From Omphalotus guepiniiformis (lineage: Eukaryota > Basidiomycota > Agaricomycetes > Agaricales > Omphalotaceae): a stretch of DNA of 64,000 nt. The stretch lies in NCBI GenBank assembly GCA_028554645.1, contig JAQOOI010000012.1:62001-126000 (forward strand), given 5' to 3'. Positions 56,898-64,000 of this stretch are shown in pieces. Under the pieces are notes generated by a model that was given only the letters and a program-made list of their open reading frames with translations, was not told the origin of the DNA and made no database searches. Made by a program: the position numbers and the translations under genes. Position 1 is the stretch's first letter. Each line of letters opens with the position of its first letter.

Positions 56898-58562
56898 TCA
56901 CTTCCTAACCATACACTCCCTCCCAGCCCCAACCCCAATCCACTCAACCTTTACCCCCAAAAACTTCTCCACAAACTCTACATACCCCCTTGCCTCAACC
57001 GGCAACTCATCATACTTCCTCGCATCTTTAATAGGCTTCTTCCATCCTGGTAAGGTCGTATATTCTACTTCTACACGTGCGAGTTGTGATAGGTCGGCTG
57101 GTTTACACGGTTCCACGGTTTACACCAAGCGTGCGTTGAGGGGAGTAAAGTACGTGAGCACGTGCGTGAGATGTGAGTGTATGCGAATGAATATGTGAGT
57201 GTGAGTACGCGCAAGGAGGAGGAAGAGGAAGCAGACTGACCTGGAAACCCTTGTACATCCTTCCCATCAAGTTTATACCCCGTAGCAACTTTAACTTCCT
57301 CCAACTCATCCAATACATCAAGTTTAGTAAGATTCAACGAATCATATCCATTAATCAACGTCGAGTACTTGAGAACGACAAGATCGAGCCATCCACAACG
57401 TCGTTTACGACCTGTTGTTACACCCCATTCGCGGCCTACTTCTTGGATGTGAATGCCTATGTCCTATATATGCGAAGCCAAAAAATCAATATCAACATCA
57501 ACATCGCGCGAAGTGGCAGTCAACGACTCACATCAAGCAACTCCGTAGGAAAAGGCCCTGCCCCAACTCTAGTTGTATAAGCCTTAACAACACCCACCGT
57601 CTTCCCAACCACCTTCGGCGGAATTCCCAACCCGGTACAAACGCCTCCAATACCGGTCGAAGACGACGTAACGTACGGATACGTCCCGTAATCGATATCG
57701 AGCATAAGTGCATTGGCACCTTCGACTAGGATACGTTTATTTGAGGCGAGCGCATTGTGGATGTATGTTACGCTGTCGATTACGTAGGGTTTGAGGCGAG
57801 CTGATAGGGTCTGTGAGCAGAGAGATTATGAGTATGAGACGTAGATAACATATAACACGTACCTTGTACCGTTTAATCTCACCCTCGGTATCGTACTCGA
57901 ATGTACCATACCGCTTGAACCTCCCCTCAACGAGTTTTCGAAATTTATCAGGGAAGGTATCGTCGTCGAAGAGATGATGAATTCTAAGACCTGATCTAGA
58001 AGCTTTACCAGAATACGCTGGACCGATTCCTTTCTTCGTCGTTCCTATACTATATGCGCGAAGTTAGCTTTGGTGAGCGCATTACAGGGAGACAAAGCAA
58101 GCGTACCTCGACCCACCAAGCTCAACCTCCTTCAACCCATCAACAATCTGATGAAAATCAAAAACCAACTGAGCCCTATCCGAAACAAACAATCTCCCAC
58201 TACAATCCAATCCCTGCCTCTCCAATTCCTCAAGTTCCTCAAAAAACGAAGGAACATGAACAACCACCCCTGAACCAATAACCCCTACACATTTCGGATT
58301 GACTAACCCACTAGGTAAGAGATGAAACGCGAATGTTTTCTTGCCACCTTCTGTGTTGGGTGAAGGAACAACGATGGTATGACCGGCGTTGTTACCCCCT
58401 GCGCAGCGCGCACAGATATCGGCTTCGGCAGCGAGAATGTCGACTAGTTTGCCTTTGCCTTCGTCGCCCCATTGAGAGCCTAGTACGACTTGGACTGGTT
58501 AGAGACGCGTGTTGTTAGTACGTTGGTGAGGGTGAGTAGGCAAAGGGGAACGTACCGCTCAT
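56898..58562 (-). CDS. ADE12: Adenylosuccinate synthetase
   Basis: Catalyses GTP-dependent condensation of IMP with aspartate, the first committed step to AMP. The 7-nt first exon (ATG 58562, encoding MS plus one base) is spliced to [20 protein letters not shown], which contains the GDEGKGK phosphate loop and catalytic Asp. Next come [13 protein letters not shown] with the catalytic His, [85 protein letters not shown] and a C-terminal exon [18 protein letters not shown] ending in [10 protein letters not shown]. The complete signature set is present, interrupted by several short introns. The gene is head-to-head with COX16 over 274 bp. Confidence 0.96.
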
Positions 58563-58836
58563 AGCGCCAGATAACTCCTAGTCGTCGTCGTCGTCACAGA
58601 AGCAGAAGCAGAAAGCAAAATGGAACTACCTTTGAAATTTATCACAATCTCATCCCGATCAGATCCGGCTTCGGCTTTTTCGGTTTTTCGGCCTTTCTTC
58701 CCTTCTAGCCCTTTCCTCCGGGCCTTCGGTATACTTCGGGACTCTTTGCCCTTCTTCGGCCCGACTGTTCCACCATCTTCCGCTGTACTTCCCACGCTCC
58801 TCCCTCTGTCTGTCGTCGCCTTCGTCGCGCGCACCA
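58563..58836. promoter_or_regulatory. Shared divergent promoter region of ADE12 and COX16
   Basis: 274 bp between two opposing start codons. It is rich in pyrimidine runs on the plus strand (cttcccttctag and similar), consistent with fungal CT-rich promoters. No TATA box is obvious. Confidence 0.5.
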
Positions 58837-59352
58837 ATGCCCCCATTCACCTCAAAACCCCTCTCACCCTCAACTCTGAACCGTACAATCCAACGATACC
58901 CAGGTCTCTTCGGTATACCATTCGTTCTACTCATGGTAGCTGCTTCATACGGCCTAACAACGTTCACTCAAACGAGATACGAGTTGCACGATCAGAGGAT
59001 TAAACAGGTACGTGCCCGTAGTGTTACTGTTCTCGCTCTCGTTTTTGAGCAATCATGACTCATGAATAAATGTTTTCTGCGGGGGGTTGTGTGCTGTAGG
59101 TAACGAAAGAACAAGAGTTGAGGTTAGATAAGGATAGGAAAAAGTTTGATATTAGGGAGGAATATTTCGTGCGTTCTTCATCCCTCGTTCTTGCCTTCCA
59201 CCTACTCATTCACCCCTCCTCTCTCACCACCATAACAGAAACTAAGCGCAGCAGCAGACGAAGACTGGGAACCAAAACGTATCGCACGTCCGAAAGGTTT
59301 ACCAGAGTGGGGTGTACCGCCTACACCACCGGATGATAGTAATACGAAGTAA
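58837..59352 (+). CDS. COX16: Cytochrome c oxidase assembly protein COX16
   Basis: A small mitochondrial inner-membrane protein required for complex IV assembly. Three exons: MPPFTSKPLSPSTLNRTIQR, then the helix FGIPFVLLMVAASYGLTTF and TQTRYELHDQRIKQ; VTKEQELRLDKDRKKFDIRE plus EYF; and KLSAAADEDWEPKRIARPKG followed by LPEWGVPPTPPDDSNTK. The REEYF and DWEPKRxxRPKGLPEWG blocks are diagnostic of COX16. Introns follow K-Q (GTACGT...CTGTAG) and EYF (GTGCGT...ACAG). The stop is at 59350-59352. It is complete and is the second complex IV assembly factor in this window, with COA1. Confidence 0.94.
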
Positions 59353-59499
59353 AACGAGTACACAACGGTAACGGTCCGACGTACGGTAATGGTGAAAAGG
59401 TCTTATTGCAGCGGGGCGTGGTATATTCATCTTGATTCTCGGCATAATACACTGTATCAATATGGTCTCTTGATTCTACGAAATTCATAGTAATCCGTA

Positions 59500-59890
59500 T
59501 GCTTTCAGACCAGCACCGGCACCTCCCAGACACCGTCGCTACGTCGCGCTCAAAATCCTAACCGGGCTACGCTACGCTACACAACTAAACTGTGAAAACC
59601 ATCTACGCGAACTTATTGTCCATCAGCGTCTTTTATCTCGTCCCCCTGAGGAGGCTAAGCATTGCAATCGCCTTCTCGCTGATTTCATGCACAAAGGGAT
59701 CGAACAAGACGGTAAACACCTTTGTTTGTTATTTGAACTCGAAAGGACTACTCTTCATGCACATGCTGTATGGCGTGCGCCAGATGTCCATGTCAAGTTT
59801 TATCCCATAACGATCGTTAAACGTATTTTACGACATATTCATGGCATAGCGGCTTTACACAAGTGTGGGGTTGTTCATACTGGTATGGTT
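59500..59890 (+). pseudogene. Protein kinase remnant (SRPK-like)
   Basis: A plus-strand stretch reads RRYVALKILTGLRYATQLNC (beta-3 VALK lysine motif), LLADFMHKGIEQDGKHLCLL and FEL, and then HIHGIAALHKCGVVHT, matching the start of a catalytic loop (VHTD). Just downstream the frame breaks. There is no glycine-rich loop upstream and no DFG region or C-lobe after it. The segment resembles SRPK-type kinases, which are often duplicated in mushrooms. It is probably a truncated, non-functional copy. Confidence 0.6.
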
Positions 59891-60306
59891 TCTTTCTTTC
59901 TCTTTTTTCTTCGGTGCTTTACGAACCTTCTCCACTCGGAGATGGGTCGCTTAAAAGTTGCCAATCTAAATAAATCTGAGCATCATGCAAGGAAGTCCTT
60001 TTTTTTCGAGATTGCTCACGAAGTTCAACCTCGCCGTTCCATTGATGTTTGAGGGAGAATTTGACGGAATGTACGCTCAGAAATAGGCTCAGAACGACAA
60101 GGCCGTCGAAATAGTTGTCCGTTGGTCAAGACGCATATTTGAACTCCGCCTCGGAGTAACCTTCCTTCTCCCTGAACATCCACCTAACATGCCCTACTTG
60201 AGCCAATGAACAAGCCAATGAACGTAGCTCACGCGCCGTTCTTTGAATCTCTCAACTATTTCTCCCTTAAAAGCTTCAGCGCTGCAGCTTTAACATCACA
60301 ACAATC
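59891..60306. other. Region upstream of the APH-type gene
   Basis: No gene recognised. It includes the tail of the kinase-like fragment and presumably the promoter of the gene at 60307. Confidence 0.4.
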
Positions 60307-61224
60307 ATGACACCACTATTTCACCGGGTGCTAGCTACAATCTTACCTCTCTTTCCAACCCGACTTCGCTTTCGCCTATGGAAATACCTACATTCTCGAG
60401 GACGCCGGATCTGGTCAGCATATGGCAAAGCACAACAAATCGAAGGCGGCATGTATATCAACCTCTCGTCTCTCGTGCGGCCCACCGAGAGTGCTATAAC
60501 AACTTTTGTTCGAAAACACACCACAATTCCAGTTCCTATTGTCATTGAAAACATTACGATAGACGGTGTAACCGCTCTCGTTCTCAGTGAACTTCCTGGA
60601 GATACGGTGTTTGATGTTCGGGAAGAATTTGGCATGACCAGTGAGCAGGCGCGTAAGTTGAGTCGACAACTTTCAATGTTGTTGGCACAGCTTAGAGCGA
60701 TTCCGCCGCCTCATAATGAGGCTGTATGTGGTTGGGATCATACGCCCGTACGCTGTGAACGCGTTGCTATGGATTCCAAACCGCGTGGTCCCTGGGGATC
60801 TGTCTCCGAGTTTCATTCATACATTGCTCGGCCTACTATACGCATGAATCCCCCTGCTGAATTATCTGAAAGGGTGCGGGAGCAAATACAGATGGCGCAT
60901 GCTCGAAAACATCGAATATGCCTCACGCATAACGACCTTAGTCCACATAATGTCCTTGTCGATAATGATTATAATGTCACAGGCATAATAGATTGGGAAG
61001 CAGCTGCTTGGATGCCAGAGTATTGGTACGTCTTTCTGTCATTCGCGATCTCTCATCTTCATGTGCTAATCTTTGTCGGTCGTAGGGAATACACAAAGTC
61101 CTTGTTCTTGCCTTGGCATCGTAAAGGATGGTGGTTTGACATCATGACTGAGGTATTTTCTCAGTATGAGGTTGAGCGACAGGCCGAGTTTTACATTTGG
61201 AAATATCGAGAAGTTTATAGTTGA
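60307..61224 (+). CDS. APH-family phosphotransferase-like protein
   Basis: A kinase-fold small-molecule phosphotransferase of the APH/choline-kinase type, common in fungi. It starts MTPLFHRVLATILPLFPTRL. The N-lobe has IPVPIVIENITIDGVTALVL and SELPGDTVFDV. The catalytic loop reads RICLTHNDLSPHNVLVD (HND...N), followed by VTGIIDWEAAAWMPEYW with the DW metal-binding Asp. A 60-nt GTACGT...CGTAG segment at about 61027-61086 is in frame and stop-free, and I treat it as an intron: removal joins PEYW to EYTKSLFLPWHRKGWW, as in relatives. The spliced protein is about 285 residues. Substrate unknown; antibiotic resistance should not be assumed. Confidence 0.85.
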   Translation: MTPLFHRVLATILPLFPTRLRFRLWKYLHSRGRRIWSAYGKAQQIEGGMYINLSSLVRPTESAITTFVRKHTTIPVPIVIENITIDGVTALVLSELPGDTVFDVREEFGMTSEQARKLSRQLSMLLAQLRAIPPPHNEAVCGWDHTPVRCERVAMDSKPRGPWGSVSEFHSYIARPTIRMNPPAELSERVREQIQMAHARKHRICLTHNDLSPHNVLVDNDYNVTGIIDWEAAAWMPEYWYVFLSFAISHLHVLIFVGRREYTKSLFLPWHRKGWWFDIMTEVFSQYEVERQAEFYIWKYREVYS

Positions 61225-61364
61225 GGTGACATTTACCTCAGTTACTCTTCGTTCAACGTGTTTGTCGCACACAAACCTGCTGTATGCAAGAATACCATCC
61301 ATTAAAGAGCCCCAATAAGAATTCAAACAAATTTGAGTGACATGACATCGCATTCAAGCTTTAC
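61225..61364. other. Convergent 3' flanks of the APH-type and CSC1-type genes
   Basis: A short intergenic stretch with no gene. Confidence 0.5.
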
Positions 61365-64000
61365 CTAAGAGGCTTTCACCCCCGGCGGTGGACCAAACAC
61401 ATCAACCCTCCCATATTCATCCAAAACCGCACCTTCATCACTAGCATCAACACCAACCTCCTTCAACTCATCCACAAACAAACGACTAAACCCAACTTTA
61501 TCCCTCGGTATCCAAATACATCGTTGTTCAATATACGTCGATGGAGGATCGAATGCATGTTCATCGACACTCGTGGCCTTTGCAGTGTTGGTATTAGGGG
61601 TATCCCCACTTCCTCTTTCACGTTGTTCCGCTACATCATTGTCCACCAGCATCGAGTCAGCCTGATTCGGCACGGTCGACTGTCGGAGTTGCCCGGTTTG
61701 TGAAACCACACCCTGTATCCCAGTACTATCACTAACACTAACCTCTCCCTCCACCGCCAACTCCGAGTCCTCCGTAGCCAACGACATCGGCAAGTACTTT
61801 GTTATAGCTACAAGTCGTAATCCAAATCCAAATCCAAATCCAAACTTCAGCTTCTTCGTCACACAAGAACAACTACCCAACTGAGACACTCACGATCAAA
61901 TCCCTTCTTCAAAACCACTTGCGCATACACCGTATACATAAATAAGACTAACATTAATGAACCTTGTATGAGCGCTGGGATACGTGATTCTGAGATGCCG
62001 GTTTTCATGAAGAATAGGGTGGTGAGGCAGATTTGTTCGATGTAGAGGCCGATGACTGTGGGGTGGGGGTGGAAGGGGTGAGGGAAAGGTGGGAGGGGGA
62101 AGGTGGGAGGTGGGAGGTGGGAGGAGAAGGGGAGGTGGGAGGAGAAGGGGAGGTGGGAGGAGAAGGGGAGGTGGGAGGAGAAGGGGAGGTGGGAGGAGAA
62201 GGGGAGGTGGGAGGAGAAGGGGAGGTGGGAGGAGAAGGGGAGGTGGGAGGTGGGAGTTAGGATCATAGGAAGGTGAGCGAGGAAGGGAGGAAGGGAGGGA
62301 AGGGGAAAACTTACAAAGATTGGATACTGCCATCGGAAAATACAACCCTCCAGTTTCCCTTGCAGGTTTTTGGTCAAAGACTTGAGAAAATACTATACAA
62401 GCCAGGTAATTAGCATATGTAGTTTGAAATAAGAAAAATCGACTCGAACTCACAAAACTTCCACGCAATATAATACATAACAAAACCTATCCAAAAACCA
62501 GTCAGTCAGTTTTTCGTTCGTAATTACTGTAGTCTGTAGAAACCGGGAGAAAAACATACATATGAACGCCAAGACATTAATCAAAGGATTTAACACGCTA
62601 TACGCAAATCCTATAGTTGCGAGTAGAGATAACATTGGTAGGACGACTCCAAAGTCTGCCTGTATACGTAGAGTGCCATTATTACCCAAATCAACTCAAA
62701 TGACAACCGCGACTCAAGTCACTCACCGAAGGCATCGAGAACTTGACCTACACACCCACACACACACGAAAGTATTCAAAGTGAAATCAATCAATACACC
62801 TCGTCAGAACAGAAACACGTAGAAATGCGCATCATGCGCCAGGGGGACGTACATTATAAACCTCCCTAGGCGTATACCTATCAAAAACCCATTTCTTCAT
62901 ATAATGATTAAACAGAGGTAGGAATTGCGTTAGGGTTTTTCCGGCGCCTGAGAATCCTTTTGTTACTAAAGGGGGTTTCGAGTTAGTGAGTTGAGTTGTA
63001 GGGTAGCGATGCGATGCAACGAAAGGGAGGAAAGGAGGGAGGGGAGGGTGAAGGAGGGGAAGGGAGGCTGAGGGGAAGGGGAAAGGGAAAGGGAGGAAAG
63101 GACACACCCATATACGTCAAGAAAAATATCGAAGCTCCGGGAAGCTGAACAGCTAATTGTTGAACCATATGTGTTGGATTATCGATGATCTAAAAAAAAA
63201 CCCCAACACCCCAAAGTCAAAGGTACAAGTCAACGGATGACCTCTAGAGCAAGGCACGCATGGTATAAGTACGTACGTACCTGTACGATAGCACCCGTGA
63301 TCCCAGATGAAAGTGTAACGACGAAGAAACCGTGTCTATAATAATAAATGACACCGAGTTTGGCCTGAGGAGGGAGAGAGGAGGATATGGTATGATACGT
63401 ACATCAATTGAAAAAGAAACAACCTCCTATAAACACTAATCGAAACTAAAGAGTATCGGGGTATACATTCGTACCGCGCTAGAGCTTCACGAAGGTACGA
63501 GGGTATCATACGTATGTCAGCGCTCATGGTAGAACTTGACTCGGAAGAAGAAGAAGGAACCACAAGTTACAAACCTCGTATAATCTTCGGTAACAACATA
63601 AACAACCCCGTTAACAAAAGAGGCGGGAGTACACCTTGAATTACACTCGGTATCGGTTGCGGGGCTACACAAAAAAAACAACACACGCACACACGCCCAT
63701 TAGCCCCAACCCAACCCAAATACAAAAATCAAATGAAAACTATACCTCTACAAACAACCCCCAACCTACCCTCCCACCCTCCATCACGATGGGCCAACCA
63801 CCCACATACCTTCCCAAAATTACTCAACGTCCCCAAAATCGCAACAGGTACACCCCAAGTGAGTACTAGTCCTAGCGTCGCTGCCCACGATATGAGTTGT
63901 CGTTGTCTTGTACGCGCGCCGCCGCCCCTGTGGGAGTTGACGTTGAGGTTGGACCAGATTATATCCGCAGGGGAGTTTGGTGGGGGGTATTTTGGTGTCA
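61365..64000 (-). CDS. CSC1/OSCA-type mechanosensitive or stress-gated channel (5' end outside the window)
   Basis: A polytopic membrane protein of the RSN1_7TM/DUF221 family, proposed calcium-permeable stress-gated cation channels. Reading from the right edge: PADIIWSNLNVNSHRGGG, then RQRQLISWAATLGLVLTWGV and PVAILGTLSNFG, the start of the conserved membrane core. Later come LARYECIPRYSLVSISVYRR, HMVQQLAVQLPGASIFFLTY, GFSGAGKTLTQFLPLFNHYM, YTPREVYNVRPPGA, DFGVVLPMLSLLATIGFAYS, VLNPLINVLAFICM, VIGLYIEQICLTTLFFMKTG and ALIQGSLMLVLFMYTVYAQV. The final exon has EQRCIWIPRDKVGFSRLFVD. Short introns are numerous; two are enlarged by purine-rich repeats. The N-terminal extracellular and cytosolic parts are missing. 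Confidence 0.88.
62088..62270. repeat. 18-bp G-rich minisatellite inside an intron of the CSC1-type gene
   Basis: At least six head-to-tail copies of gaggtgggaggagaaggg on the plus strand. On the transcript strand this is C/T-rich. It enlarges an intron that would otherwise be a normal short one, between FPMAVSNL and VIGLYIEQ. Confidence 0.9.
63020..63100. repeat. Second purine-rich low-complexity tract in a CSC1 intron
   Basis: An irregular G/A-rich stretch (units like aaagggaggaaagg) in another intron of the same gene. It is not a regular tandem array. Confidence 0.75.

Noticed and set aside
62033..62483. Repetitive Gly/Glu-rich (+) and Pro/Leu-rich (-) frames
   Set aside because: They are translations of the 18-bp minisatellite in the CSC1 intron, not genes.
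1..64000. CRISPR array, rRNA, or bacterial-type operons and terminators
   Set aside because: No such structures were seen. The window is spliced eukaryotic DNA.

Overview
This window is eukaryotic, and everything in it fits a filamentous basidiomycete of the class Agaricomycetes. Genes are broken by many short introns (about 50-65 nt, GT...AG). The gene families are typical of that class: two copies of the basidiomycete seven-helix membrane family, two NLR-type (C2-NACHT-propeller) proteins, an orphan-type F-box protein, a GMC aryl-alcohol oxidase-like enzyme, a trichodiene-synthase-like sesquiterpene synthase and a fungal non-LTR retrotransposon. I see no tRNA, rRNA or CRISPR. The species cannot be named from the sequence alone.

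Layout. 0.8-2.2 kb: seven-helix receptor-like gene (+). 2.6-6.6 kb: first NLR (-). 7.2-8.5 kb: lunapark ER-shaping protein (-). 9.9-10.8 kb: secreted Gly/Val-rich repeat protein cut up by Kex2-type dibasic sites (+). 11.4-15.5 kb: tandemly duplicated secreted FAD oxidoreductases (-). 16.2-18.1 kb: AP endonuclease APN1 (-), head-to-head with COA1, a cytochrome oxidase assembly factor (18.3-19.2 kb, +). 19.8-21.2 kb: second seven-helix gene (-). 22.0-22.7 kb: an unrecognised helical protein (-). 22.8-24.1 kb: ING/PHD chromatin reader (-). 24.7-27.1 kb: GMC oxidoreductase (+). 28.1-29.6 kb: F-box protein (+). 29.9-31.4 kb: Scd6/LSM14 (-). 34.6-35.8 kb: sesquiterpene synthase (+). 36.5-43.2 kb: a LINE with intact ORF2, poly(A) tail and a matching target-site duplication. 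44.9-46.8 kb: MFS transporter (+). 47.4 kb: a 140-bp CACTA-like MITE. 47.9-48.5 kb: conserved orphan protein (+). 51.4-56.2 kb: second NLR with ten nearly identical WD40 repeats (+). 56.9-58.6 kb: adenylosuccinate synthetase (-), head-to-head with COX16 (58.8-59.4 kb, +). 59.5-59.9 kb: kinase remnant. 60.3-61.2 kb: APH-type phosphotransferase (+). 61.4 kb to the right edge: CSC1/OSCA-type channel, 5' end outside the window.

How it fits together. Housekeeping genes (LNP1, APN1, COA1, ING, SCD6, ADE12, COX16, CSC1) are interspersed with fast-evolving accessory genes for non-self recognition, secretion and secondary metabolism, plus recent mobile-element insertions. The most unusual signal is compositional. 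Two sharply bounded islands (about 0.87-4.2 kb and 51.3-56.6 kb) have almost no CpG, yet their long, spliced reading frames are intact. One island edge falls inside the first NLR gene at an intron, so that gene has a CpG-rich NACHT half and a CpG-poor propeller half. The second NLR lies wholly in the other island and carries WD40 repeats that vary mainly at a few positions, the pattern known from fungal HNWD-type allorecognition NLRs.
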